From positions 1-64,000 of the forward strand of contig NZ_MLCL01000091.1 in the NCBI RefSeq assembly GCF_001942625.1: 64,000 nt of DNA, in the 5' to 3' direction. Source of the DNA: Mycobacterium syngnathidarum. GTDB lineage: Bacteria > Actinomycetota > Actinomycetes > Mycobacteriales > Mycobacteriaceae. Below the pieces are notes generated by a model. That model saw nothing but the letters and a program-made list of their open reading frames with translations, did not search any database and was not told the DNA's origin. How positions within the stretch are numbered: position 1 is the stretch's first letter; each line of letters begins with the position of its first letter. A program made the translations under genes and the position numbers. This document shows positions 9,061-17,659 of the stretch, one piece after another.

Positions 9061-10278
9061 ATGACCGCCACCACCGCACCGGCTGCCAAGAAGTCCACCT
9101 ACCGGCCGCTGGAGCTGTTCGACACCGACCGGCTGCTCGACCACGACGAGCGCGAGATCGCCGCCACCGTTCGCAAGTTTGTCGACAGCCGGCTCAAGCC
9201 CAACGTCGGGCAGTGGTTCGAATCGGCCACGCTGCCCAAGGAACTGGCCAAGGAGTTCGGCAAGCTCGGCGTGCTCGGCATGCATCTGCAGGGATACGGC
9301 TGCGCCGGAACCAACGCCGTCAGCTATGGCCTGGCATGCATGGAGCTGGAAGCCGGCGACAGCGGGTTCCGCAGTTTCGTGTCCGTACAGGGCTCGCTGT
9401 CGATGTTCTCGATCTACCGCTACGGATCCGAAGAACAGAAGAACGAATGGCTGCCCCGGCTCGCTGCCGGTGACGCGATCGGTTGCTTCGGCCTGACCGA
9501 GCCGGACTTCGGCTCCAACCCCGCGGGTATGCGCACCCGGGCTCGACGCTCGGGCGCCGGAGAGAATGCAGACTGGGTACTCGACGGCACCAAGATGTGG
9601 ATCACCAACGGCAACCTCGCCGATGTGGCCACGGTGTGGGCTAGAACTGGGAACGGCGACGGGGATATCAGCGGCTTCCTGGTCCCCACTGACACCCCGG
9701 GCTTCACCGCCAACGAGATTCACCGCAAGCTGTCCCTGCGCGCCTCGGTGACCTCCGAGCTCGTGCTCGACAATGTCCGGCTGCCCGCCTCGGCGCGGCT
9801 GCCCCTGGCCGAAGGGCTGTCGGCCCCGCTGTCGTGCCTCAACGAAGCCCGGTTCGGCATCGTGTTCGGCTCGCTCGGCGCGGCCCGCGACAGCCTGGAG
9901 ACCGCGATCGACTACGCCGGCTCACGCGAGGTCTTCGACCAGCCGCTCACCAGCTACCAGCTCACCCAGGAAAAGCTGGCCAACATGACCGTCGAACTCG
10001 GTAAGGGGATGCTGCTGGCGATCCACCTCGGCCGCATCAAGGACGGCGAGGGTGTCCGGCCCGAGCAGATCAGCCTGGGCAAGCTGAACAACGTCCGCGA
10101 AGCGCTGGCCATCGCACGGGAATGCCGAACCCTGTTGGGCGGCAGCGGAATCACCCTCGAATACTCACCCCTGCGGCACGCCAACAACCTCGAATCGGTC
10201 CTCACCTATGAGGGCACCTCCGAGATGCATCTGCTGTCCATCGGCAAGGCACTGACCGGGCAGGCGGCCTTCCGCTGA
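9061..10278 (+). CDS. Acyl-CoA dehydrogenase, glutaryl-CoA dehydrogenase-like
   Basis: The 405-residue FAD flavoprotein has the acyl-CoA dehydrogenase signature GCFGLTEPDFGSNP, the FAD-contact KMWITNGN, and the C-terminal TYEGTSEMH in which Glu384 fits the catalytic base. The early FRSFVSVQGSL region resembles the substrate loop of glutaryl-CoA dehydrogenases more than long-chain FadE enzymes. Expected chemistry is alpha,beta-dehydrogenation of a short or dicarboxylic acyl-CoA, passing electrons to ETF. It is divergent from the acyltransferase gene with 206 bp between, in which only the leaderless promoter was noticed. Confidence 0.85.
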   Translation: MTATTAPAAKKSTYRPLELFDTDRLLDHDEREIAATVRKFVDSRLKPNVGQWFESATLPKELAKEFGKLGVLGMHLQGYGCAGTNAVSYGLACMELEAGDSGFRSFVSVQGSLSMFSIYRYGSEEQKNEWLPRLAAGDAIGCFGLTEPDFGSNPAGMRTRARRSGAGENADWVLDGTKMWITNGNLADVATVWARTGNGDGDISGFLVPTDTPGFTANEIHRKLSLRASVTSELVLDNVRLPASARLPLAEGLSAPLSCLNEARFGIVFGSLGAARDSLETAIDYAGSREVFDQPLTSYQLTQEKLANMTVELGKGMLLAIHLGRIKDGEGVRPEQISLGKLNNVREALAIARECRTLLGGSGITLEYSPLRHANNLESVLTYEGTSEMHLLSIGKALTGQAAFR

Positions 10279-10285
10279 CGACCGC

Positions 10286-10308
10286 CCACGACGGAATCGC
10301 CGTCGTGG
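10286..10308. terminator. Hairpin between convergent acyl-CoA dehydrogenase and SDR genes
   Basis: A perfect 9-bp stem (CCACGACGG and CCGTCGTGG) with a 5-base loop lies 8 bases after the plus-strand stop. There is no U-tract, so it is a U-less, possibly bidirectional terminator. Confidence 0.5.
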
Positions 10309-10336
10309 ATTCAGCGGGTCCTGGCCGGGTCCGGCG

Positions 10337-11074
10337 TCAGCCTCGGCCGAAGTACGGCATGGCCCGCGCCATCACGGTCAGCGACGGAACCGACACCTCC
10401 AGTGGCAGATCGACCAGATGCGCGACGGCGCGCGCCACATGCTCGACGTCGAACGTCGGCTCAGCCGCCAGACTTCCATCGGCCTGCAGAGTCTGGTGAC
10501 TGAAGCCGGCGGTCATGTCGGTGGCGGCATTGCCGATGTCGATCTGGGTGACGCAGATGTCGATATCGCGCAGATCCAACAACATTGACGCCGTCAAGCC
10601 ACTCATCGCATGCTTGGTGACGGTGTAGGCGAGGCTGTTCGGCCGGGGCCGGTGCGCAGAGATCGATCCGTTGTTGATGATTCGCCCACCCCTGGGCAAC
10701 TGGCCGGCCATGACCCGCGCGGCTTCCCTGGCGCAGAACACCGCACCGTCGACGTTGGTGCGCCACGTGGAGTGCCACCGCTGGTCGTCGATGTCGGCGA
10801 TCGATGCCGACGGACCGAAAACGCCTGCGTTGTTGAACAATACGTCGACACGTCCGAATGCCGACACCGTCCCGGCGAACAGCGCCTGCACCGAAGCCGA
10901 ATCCGTGACGTCAGTGGGGACCACGCGGGCATTCGGGTTCCCGCCACCCACCTCGGCCAGCGGTTCGGCGCGGCGGCCTGCCAGCACCACGCGATGGCCG
11001 GCATCCAACAGGACCCGGGCCGCCGCGCGGCCGATGCCACTGCCGGCGCCGGTGATGACCACGACTTTGTCCAT
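10337..11074 (-). CDS. Short-chain dehydrogenase/reductase
   Basis: A 245-residue classical SDR. The cofactor motif TGAGSGIG is at 8-15, the NNAG motif at 81-84, and the catalytic set is Ser137 or Ser139, Tyr150 and Lys154 (YTVTK). It should oxidise or reduce an alcohol/carbonyl with NAD(P)H. The gene lies 28 bp downstream of an MFS exporter gene on the same strand, so the two are probably co-transcribed. The start is ATG 11074 with only a weak upstream GGG. Substrate cannot be predicted. Confidence 0.85.
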   Translation of the reverse strand: MDKVVVITGAGSGIGRAAARVLLDAGHRVVLAGRRAEPLAEVGGGNPNARVVPTDVTDSASVQALFAGTVSAFGRVDVLFNNAGVFGPSASIADIDDQRWHSTWRTNVDGAVFCAREAARVMAGQLPRGGRIINNGSISAHRPRPNSLAYTVTKHAMSGLTASMLLDLRDIDICVTQIDIGNAATDMTAGFSHQTLQADGSLAAEPTFDVEHVARAVAHLVDLPLEVSVPSLTVMARAMPYFGRG

Positions 11075-11102
11075 GCGCCCGATTGTGCCCGACCGCCGGC
11101 AC

Positions 11103-12548
11103 TCAATGCGTCGGCGTACCGCCGGCCGGGCTCGGGCGCTGTGCGGTGAAGAGCGCGGTTATCACGCCGATCACGCTGATCAACGCGGCGACCGTGAACG
11201 CCGCGTGCACTCCGGGCAGGTCCGGGGCGCCGCCCGATCGGGAGGCCTTTGTCATGACGGTGACGAACAACGCCGTCCCCGCCGCGCCCGCAACCTGCTG
11301 AAGCGTCGTCAAGATGGCACTGCCGTGTGAATAGAACCGGTCGGGCAGAACACCCAGCGCATCAGTCATCAACGGGGTGAACATCATCGACAAGCCCACC
11401 ATCATGATCGTCTGCAGCACAACCAGTTCCCACACCGGAGAAGTCGCCGACAACAGCGTGAATCCCCACAGCGACGCGCACAGCAGCACCGACCCGGGCA
11501 GCGCGAGCACCCGGGCACCGTGGCGGTCGTAGGCTCGCCCCACCAGCGGGCCCGCCATTCCCATCAGCAGCCCACCCGGCAGCGTCGCCAAACCGGCGAC
11601 CAGCGCGCTCTGCTTCAACACGTCCTGGACGTACAGCGGCACCATGATGATGGCGCCGAACAGCCCCATGAACCCGAGGACGACCAGGCCGAGCGACACG
11701 GAGAACCGGCGATAGGTGAACGGGCGCAGATCGAGGAACGCGCGGTCGCGTCGCTGCAGTTGTATCTGCCGCGCGCCGAACAGCACCATCGCCACCGCAC
11801 CGATCGACATCGGCACCCAGGCAGGTAGCGACTGCCGGCCGTGGGCCGATTCGCCCATCAGCGACAACCCGAACACCAAGCCCGCGAACGCAATCGCCGA
11901 CAGGGGTACCGAGACAGGGTCGATCGGGGTCGGCTCCTCACGCTCATCGGCAACCCGCAGCCAGGCCAGACCGGCGCCGAGCGCGACCATCGCGATGGGC
12001 AGCACGATCCAGAACATCCACCGCCAGTCGAGCGAGCCCAAGATGAACCCCGACAGCGTGGGACCGATCGCCGGTGCGACGGCGATGACGATCGAAATGG
12101 TGCCCATCATCTGGCCGCGCCGGTCGGCCGGGATCAACGTCATGACCGTCGTCATCAACAGCGGCATCATCACGGCCGTCCCGCACGCCTGCACGATCCG
12201 CCCCACCAACAGCACCGCGAACCCCGGCGCCAGCGCGGCCACCAGGGTGCCGGTGCAGAACAACGTCATCGACGCCAGGTAGATGCTGCGCACCGGGTAG
12301 CGCTGCAGCAGCGAACCCGACATCGGGATGACCACCGCCATCGTCAGCAGGAAACCACTGGTCAGCCACTGCGCCGTGCTCGCCGAGATGTCCAGGTCCA
12401 CGATCAGCGCCGGCAGCGCCACGCTCATGATCGTCTCGTTGAGGATCATCACGAATGCCGAGCCCACCAGCAGCGCGATGATGACGTTGGCGCTCGCCTG
12501 GGCACGCGGTTGCGCCGCGACCTCCCTGGTGCTCGGGCCCGATGTCAT
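11103..12548 (-). CDS. MFS drug:H+ antiporter, DHA2 (EmrB/QacA-like) family
   Basis: A 481-residue membrane transporter with about 14 hydrophobic helices. Motifs include NETIMSVALPALIVDL in helix 1 (motif D1), WLTSGFLLTMAVVIP, the loop PADRRGQMMG (motif A-like), and APAIGPTLSGFI (motif C of antiporters). Family members export cationic or lipophilic drugs using the proton gradient. ATG 12548 follows GGGGAG. It heads a probable two-gene unit with the SDR and is divergent from the BVMO-TetR-monooxygenase operon, so it may export a substrate or product of that pathway. Confidence 0.85.
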   Translation of the reverse strand: MTSGPSTREVAAQPRAQASANVIIALLVGSAFVMILNETIMSVALPALIVDLDISASTAQWLTSGFLLTMAVVIPMSGSLLQRYPVRSIYLASMTLFCTGTLVAALAPGFAVLLVGRIVQACGTAVMMPLLMTTVMTLIPADRRGQMMGTISIVIAVAPAIGPTLSGFILGSLDWRWMFWIVLPIAMVALGAGLAWLRVADEREEPTPIDPVSVPLSAIAFAGLVFGLSLMGESAHGRQSLPAWVPMSIGAVAMVLFGARQIQLQRRDRAFLDLRPFTYRRFSVSLGLVVLGFMGLFGAIIMVPLYVQDVLKQSALVAGLATLPGGLLMGMAGPLVGRAYDRHGARVLALPGSVLLCASLWGFTLLSATSPVWELVVLQTIMMVGLSMMFTPLMTDALGVLPDRFYSHGSAILTTLQQVAGAAGTALFVTVMTKASRSGGAPDLPGVHAAFTVAALISVIGVITALFTAQRPSPAGGTPTH

Positions 12549-12665
12549 TACCACTCCCCTGTCTCCCCCGAGACTCGTCTGCGCAGCCACCCAGGGTAAG
12601 TGGGACACCCGACGTGAAGGAAACCGGTTTTGCCGCGACGGGGCACCGGGACCGTTACAAAATAC

Positions 12666-12716
12666 GCAATGTCTGGCAAGATGCCTCATTGTCTGTTGAG
12701 TAGACGCAACGTCTAC
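12666..12716. promoter_or_regulatory. Palindrome and repeated half-sites upstream of the BVMO-TetR operon
   Basis: The 17-bp site 12700-12716 is a perfect inverted repeat: GTAGACG, CAA, CGTCTAC. One arm recurs as a near-direct repeat: GCAATGTCT at 12666-12674 and GCAACGTCT at 12706-12714, 40 bp apart. The sites lie between the divergent MFS gene and the monooxygenase operon that encodes a TetR repressor, and are plausibly its operators. Confidence 0.6.
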
Positions 12717-12741
12717 CGAATTTGAGCGAGGAGCGCTGGGA

Positions 12742-14568
12742 ATGCCACAGGCGACAACTTCCCCGGGACCTCAGCCGGCGGAGTATGACGCCGACTGGGT
12801 ACGCGCGAAGTACAACCTGGAACGCGACAAGCGCCTCCGCACCGATGCCGTCGACCAGTTCGTCGAGGTCACCGCCGACTTCTCGCATTACGCCGACGAC
12901 CCCTGGTGTGAGCCACTCGAGCGTGCCGCGGTGCACGATCACGTCACGGTGCTGATCATCGGCGGTGGGCTCGGCAGCCTGATCGCGGCGGCACGGCTGC
13001 AGGAAGCCGGCGTCGAGGACATCAGGATCGTCGACACGGCGGGCGACTTCGGCGGTACCTGGTACTGGAACCGCTACCCCGGCGCCCAGTGCGATATCGA
13101 GTCCTACATCTACCTGCCACTTCTCGAAGAGCTGAACTACGTCCCCACCGAGCGCTACGCTCACGGGCCGGAGATTCGCGAACACCTGCAAGCCATCGCG
13201 CGCCACTACGGCCTGTACCGAAATGCCTTGCTGCAAACCACCGTCACCGACATGCGATGGAACGACAAGGCCAAACACTGGGCGGTGTCGACCAATCGGG
13301 GCGATGCGCTCACCGCGTCGCTGGTTGCCGTCTCACCTGGATCCCTCACCCGGCCGAAGCTGCCGGGGATCCCGGGCATCAACGAGTTCTCGCGGCACAC
13401 CTTCCACACCAGCCGCTGGGACTACGGCTACACCGGCGGTGACGAATCCGGAGGCCTGGCCAAGCTGGCCGACAAGCGCGTCGGCATCATCGGCACCGGC
13501 GCGACGGGCCTGCAGTGCATACCGCACCTCGGCCGGTGGGCGCAGAAACTCTATGTGTTCCAACGGACTCCGAGCACGGTCGCCGAACGGGGCAACAGAC
13601 CGACCGATCGTGACTGGGCCGCCGGTCTGCAGCCGGGCTGGCAGCGCGAACGCATGGAGAACTTCACCAGGGTGACCTGCGGTGTCGAGATGGACCTCGA
13701 TCTCACCGACGACGGGTGGACCCGCAACGCCCTCGAGCTCACCGATCCCGCGGTCATCCGGGAGACAGCTCGCCTCGGTAGGGAGATGACGCCGGAGGAG
13801 ATCAGCGATTTCCTGTACCGGGCCGACTTCGAGGCGATGGAACGCCTGCGGGCCCGTATCAGCCAGACCGTGCACGACCCGAAGACCGCCGAAGCCCTGA
13901 AACCCTGGTTCAAGCTGAACTGCAAACGTGCCGGCTACCACGACGAGTATCTGCCGACGTTCAACCGCGACAACGTCGAACTGGTCGACACCGACGGTCG
14001 CGGGGTCGAGCGGTTCACCGCCACCGCTGCCGTGGTGGACGGAATGCACTACGAGCTCGACGCCCTGATCTTCGCGACCGGCTTCGAGGTGGGCACCGAG
14101 TTCACCCGGCGCCTCGGATTCGAGATCACCGGCCGCGACGACATCCGCCTGAGCGACAAGTGGTCCAAGGGCATGCGGACGCTGCACGGACTGCAGAGCC
14201 ACGGGTTTCCCAACTGTTTCTTCCTCGGCTACACCCAATCCGGGGTCTCGCCCAACTACACCCATACCGCCGAGGAACGCGCCCGCCACTTCGCCTACCT
14301 GGTCAGCAGTTGGGTACAGCGCGGCGCGACGACCATCGAGGCCACCCAGGAAGCCGAAGACGAGTGGCTGTCGCAGATGAATGAATCGACGGTGCAACCG
14401 AAGGCTTTCTATGCCGATTGCACGCCGAGCTATCTGAGTTCCGAAGGCGACAAGGACAACCCGCACAGCATGTTGTCGAACAACTTCGGCGGCAAGCCGG
14501 TCGACTTCTTCGACATGCTGAGCAAGTGGCGATCCACCGGGCAGTTGGAGGGGGTGACGCTGACATGA
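12742..14568 (+). CDS. Type I Baeyer-Villiger monooxygenase-like flavoprotein with altered fingerprint
   Basis: A 608-residue cyclohexanone/steroid monooxygenase-type protein with the family's N-terminal extension. FAD motif GGGLGS at 74-79 (last Gly replaced by Ser), GGTWYWNRYPGAQCD following it, and NADPH motif GTGATG at 251-256. The BVMO fingerprint reads F216-S-R-HTF-H222-TSR-W226, so the usual Gly is Arg. Expected reaction is NADPH- and O2-dependent conversion of a ketone to an ester or lactone, if the altered motif permits. SD GAGGAG precedes ATG 12742. Its stop overlaps the TetR start by 4 bp (ATGA). Confidence 0.85.
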   Translation: MPQATTSPGPQPAEYDADWVRAKYNLERDKRLRTDAVDQFVEVTADFSHYADDPWCEPLERAAVHDHVTVLIIGGGLGSLIAAARLQEAGVEDIRIVDTAGDFGGTWYWNRYPGAQCDIESYIYLPLLEELNYVPTERYAHGPEIREHLQAIARHYGLYRNALLQTTVTDMRWNDKAKHWAVSTNRGDALTASLVAVSPGSLTRPKLPGIPGINEFSRHTFHTSRWDYGYTGGDESGGLAKLADKRVGIIGTGATGLQCIPHLGRWAQKLYVFQRTPSTVAERGNRPTDRDWAAGLQPGWQRERMENFTRVTCGVEMDLDLTDDGWTRNALELTDPAVIRETARLGREMTPEEISDFLYRADFEAMERLRARISQTVHDPKTAEALKPWFKLNCKRAGYHDEYLPTFNRDNVELVDTDGRGVERFTATAAVVDGMHYELDALIFATGFEVGTEFTRRLGFEITGRDDIRLSDKWSKGMRTLHGLQSHGFPNCFFLGYTQSGVSPNYTHTAEERARHFAYLVSSWVQRGATTIEATQEAEDEWLSQMNESTVQPKAFYADCTPSYLSSEGDKDNPHSMLSNNFGGKPVDFFDMLSKWRSTGQLEGVTLT

Positions 14569-15176
14569 CCGAAACCACCGACGTCGAAACCACCAGCGCC
14601 GCACCGAAGCTCACGATGCGTGACCGGCACCGGATAATGACCCGCGAGCACATCATGGCCGCCGCCCTGGAAGCGTTCGCCGAACGTGGGTATGTCGCGG
14701 TGACCATCGACGACATCGTGCGCCGAGCCGGCATCGGCCGGGCGACGTTCTACCTCCATTTCGACAGCAAGGCCGCTGTTCTCCGGGAGCTGCGCAACAC
14801 CCGCATGACGGTGTGGTCTCAGCAGGATGCTCCGCGAGGCGGCAAGTCAGGCCGGCCCTCCATCCGGGCCTTTTTCGAGAAGGTGGTCGACTTCTACACT
14901 TCCGCGCCGGAGCTCTACATGGCACTGCACCAGGCGCGGGCCGCCGATCCGGAATTCGCCGCAGCCCACCGCGCCACGATGGAAGCCAATGTCGACGACT
15001 GGATCCGCCACGACGCCATGCCCGGGGCGACGGAGGCTCAGCTCCGCCTGGCCATCGCGATGATGTACACGATGGTCGATTCCTTCATGCACCTGTGGCT
15101 GGTCGACGGCTGGCCATTGGACCGCGAGGCCGCCATCGAGGCGATGACCGACGCCCTGCACGCCACCATGCGCTGA
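14565..15176 (+). CDS. TetR family transcriptional regulator
   Basis: A 203-residue protein with a TetR DNA-binding domain: helix-turn-helix at about 47-66 (TIDDIVRRAGIGRATFYLHF) followed by DSKAAVLREL. The C-terminal ligand domain is not assignable. The ATG overlaps the BVMO stop (ATGA), indicating translational coupling, and a third gene follows after 25 bp. It probably represses its own operon and perhaps the divergent MFS-SDR pair by binding the 12700-12716 palindrome, with a pathway compound as inducer. Confidence 0.85.
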   Translation: MTETTDVETTSAAPKLTMRDRHRIMTREHIMAAALEAFAERGYVAVTIDDIVRRAGIGRATFYLHFDSKAAVLRELRNTRMTVWSQQDAPRGGKSGRPSIRAFFEKVVDFYTSAPELYMALHQARAADPEFAAAHRATMEANVDDWIRHDAMPGATEAQLRLAIAMMYTMVDSFMHLWLVDGWPLDREAAIEAMTDALHATMR

Positions 15177-15201
15177 ATCCCTCACCAGAACAGGAAAACC
15201 C

Positions 15202-16509
15202 ATGACTTCGACGTCAGGCCGACGTTATCTGCATCTGAACCTGGTGGCCAACGACATCAACCTGCACCAAGGCGCCTATGGCCACGAGCAGGCCCACGGC
15301 GTGGCCGAACGCAGCACGTTCGAGCGGCTGCTCGAGTACGGCAGGTTTGGCGACGAAGGCTTGTTCACCGCGTTGTTCGTCGGCGATATTCCCGGTATGC
15401 AGGGCTCGCCGGCGTTCGACGGGGGTCCGGCCGAACCGATCACCGCACTGACCGCGATCTCACAGCACACCAAGCACGTCGGCTTGATCGCGACGGCGTC
15501 GACAACGTTCTACGACCCGTACAACCTGGCCCGATTGCTGGCCTCACTCGATCAGGCCTCCGATGGTCGCGCCGGGTACAACGCCGTCACCTCGGTGATC
15601 GACGAGTTCGCGCTGAACTACAGTCTGGAACACCATCTGGACCGCGAGGCGCGCTATCAGCGCGCCCACGAGTTCCTCGATGTGCTGCGCGGGCTGTGGG
15701 ACAACCGGGAACTACGGCGCGGTCCGGACGGCCGTACACGGTTCTACGCCGAGCCGACCAACCACCGGGGCAAGCGCTTTCAGGTTTCCGGCCCGCTGAA
15801 CATCGCCCCGAGCCGGCAGGGACGGCCACTGATCGCGCAGGCCGGCGGGTCGGGTGCCGGCATCAAGGTCGCCGCCAAACACGCCGAAATGGTGTTCACC
15901 AACTCGTCCACCCGCGAGAGCGCCGCGATCTACCGGGGAACGCTGGACAAGGCCCTCGTCGAACAGGGCCGCGCCCCGGGCTCGGTCCCGGCCATACCCG
16001 GCCTCATCCCGTATCTCGGCCGGACCAGGAGCGAAGCCGAGGAGAAACTGGCCGAATTGGACAGCCATGTCGACTGGGCACCCATCGCGCCATTCGCATT
16101 GGGCCAGTTCGGTATCGACATTCCACTCGAGGACATCGAAGCGCCGTTCCCCGTCGATCTCCTTCCCCGTCCGGAGGACGTCGAGAAAACCGTCAAGAGC
16201 ACCTTCGGCAACTATGTGGGGCTGTACAACTGGATTCAGGAGTGCCCGGGCGTGACCGTGCGCGACGTGGTCGCCCAAGCGGTCGGCCGCGGCGGCGCCA
16301 CTCACCGCAAGTTCGTCGGCTCCTATGACGACATCGTCGACGATTTCGCGGCCTGGCACGCCGACGGCAACGTCGGCGGATTCAATCTGATGTTCTCCGC
16401 GGGCGCACAATCCATCCGGGAGTTCATCGACCACGTGGTTCCCCGGATGATCGATCGCGGCATCTACCGCAGCACGCCAGCCGATCGCCCGCTGCGCGAA
16501 AGGTTCTGA
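15202..16509 (+). CDS. LLM-class FMN-dependent monooxygenase, NtaA/SnaA/DszA family
   Basis: A 435-residue bacterial luciferase-like protein. Diagnostic stretches are HLNLVANDIN at the N-terminus, TASTTFYDPYNLARLLASLD, WNAVTS-like GYNAVTS, and RPLIAQAGGSGAG. Members use FMNH2 supplied by a separate reductase to oxygenate aminopolycarboxylates, sulfones or other compounds; no reductase gene is adjacent. SD ACAGGAAAA precedes ATG 15202. It is the third gene after a BVMO and TetR regulator, suggesting two successive oxygenation steps on one substrate. It ends 9 bp before the convergent tocopherol-cyclase-like gene, near a GCCGGC-TCAC-GCCGGC hairpin. Confidence 0.85.
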   Translation: MTSTSGRRYLHLNLVANDINLHQGAYGHEQAHGVAERSTFERLLEYGRFGDEGLFTALFVGDIPGMQGSPAFDGGPAEPITALTAISQHTKHVGLIATASTTFYDPYNLARLLASLDQASDGRAGYNAVTSVIDEFALNYSLEHHLDREARYQRAHEFLDVLRGLWDNRELRRGPDGRTRFYAEPTNHRGKRFQVSGPLNIAPSRQGRPLIAQAGGSGAGIKVAAKHAEMVFTNSSTRESAAIYRGTLDKALVEQGRAPGSVPAIPGLIPYLGRTRSEAEEKLAELDSHVDWAPIAPFALGQFGIDIPLEDIEAPFPVDLLPRPEDVEKTVKSTFGNYVGLYNWIQECPGVTVRDVVAQAVGRGGATHRKFVGSYDDIVDDFAAWHADGNVGGFNLMFSAGAQSIREFIDHVVPRMIDRGIYRSTPADRPLRERF

Positions 16510-16518
16510 CCCGCCGGC

Positions 16519-17517
16519 TCACGCCGGCCGGCTACCGACCTCCAGCCCGGCCAACTCCGAGGTGCCCTCGAAGATCACCCGCCCCCATTCCCGCACCCTG
16601 CAATGCAGCGTGCCGGCCAGGTACTCGTAATCCGTGTCGACGTTGCGTCGTTCGGACGGGATCGGCACCGGCAGCACATGCGGTGGACCGCTGATCCCGC
16701 GCCCGTCCAATTCGACTACGAATTGCAGTGTGCGAGCTGTGATCTGCCAATGCCAGCTATCCCGGTCGAAGCTGTGGGTGACCAGGGCCGGCGGAGTGAT
16801 ACGCAACACCCGCGAACCCAACCGGACCACGACCGCCGTGACCTCCCGGCTCAGCGGCCCGAGTTCCAGCAAGCCACCGGAGAACGCCACGCACACATCG
16901 TCGTCGTCGCCGAAGTCGTGGGCCTCGCCCCACCACCACCGCTGCGGAAAGCCGGCGCCCCAATTACGTTCGCAATACAGCCGGGCGTCGTCGAACTGCC
17001 AGTCGACCCCTGCGCCGCGCACCGTGCCGGATGCCCGGCCGCCCAGGCAATACGGATGCCAGTACTGGTTGAGGAACGGCACCGAGGAGAACACGCCGCC
17101 ACCGCCGAACACCTTCGGCCATGGCTCGGTGTTGTCGACGCGTAGGTCGACGGCGCAATCGTCGATGGTCAGCCGCAGGCCGGTGCGGTCGGCGTCGAGC
17201 ACTCCCGTGTCATGGTCGGCGCGTACCGCGAACTCGCGCCGGTCGGCCACCGCACCGCTGATCGCCGCCGACCGCACTGCTGCGCCGGGTTCCAACGCGA
17301 TGGCCGCCGTCGACCAGTCCCCGTCGGGATGCTGATTGCAGCTGCACAGTGCCACCACCACCCGCCCGGACACCGGGTCGGTCAACCGCCAGAACCAGCC
17401 CTCCATCTCAGTGCCGTGCGACGGCAGTGGATCACCGTAGGGCACGTCGGCGCCGGTCCGGCGGTACAGGGCTACCAGTTCGCGGTGCGGCCAAGTCACG
17501 GCATCGACTGCGGTCAT
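16519..17517 (-). CDS. Tocopherol cyclase-like protein
   Basis: A 332-residue protein. Features shared with plant and cyanobacterial tocopherol cyclase (VTE1) are EGWFWRLTDP near the start, FLNQYWHPYCLGG, and especially YCERNWGAGFPQRWWWGEAHDF. VTE1 forms the chromanol ring of vitamin E, which mycobacteria are not known to make, so the role here is unknown; relatives may act on lipoquinones or carotenoid-like lipids. No signal peptide is seen. ATG 17517 follows AGGGG; an ATG 21 bases further upstream is also possible. Divergent from a methyltransferase gene. Confidence 0.65.
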   Translation of the reverse strand: MTAVDAVTWPHRELVALYRRTGADVPYGDPLPSHGTEMEGWFWRLTDPVSGRVVVALCSCNQHPDGDWSTAAIALEPGAAVRSAAISGAVADRREFAVRADHDTGVLDADRTGLRLTIDDCAVDLRVDNTEPWPKVFGGGGVFSSVPFLNQYWHPYCLGGRASGTVRGAGVDWQFDDARLYCERNWGAGFPQRWWWGEAHDFGDDDDVCVAFSGGLLELGPLSREVTAVVVRLGSRVLRITPPALVTHSFDRDSWHWQITARTLQFVVELDGRGISGPPHVLPVPIPSERRNVDTDYEYLAGTLHCRVREWGRVIFEGTSELAGLEVGSRPA

Positions 17518-17659
17518 GCAGCCCCTGATACCCATATTCGGGGCCTGCAATGCACTGCCGATCGTGTTGTTCGAGCAGCCGCGCGCCGTGTTCACGCCTT
17601 CCCTCACGCAGCCTTGCCTATCCGGCAATATGAGTTGCCAGTCACGACTTCAGGCCACG

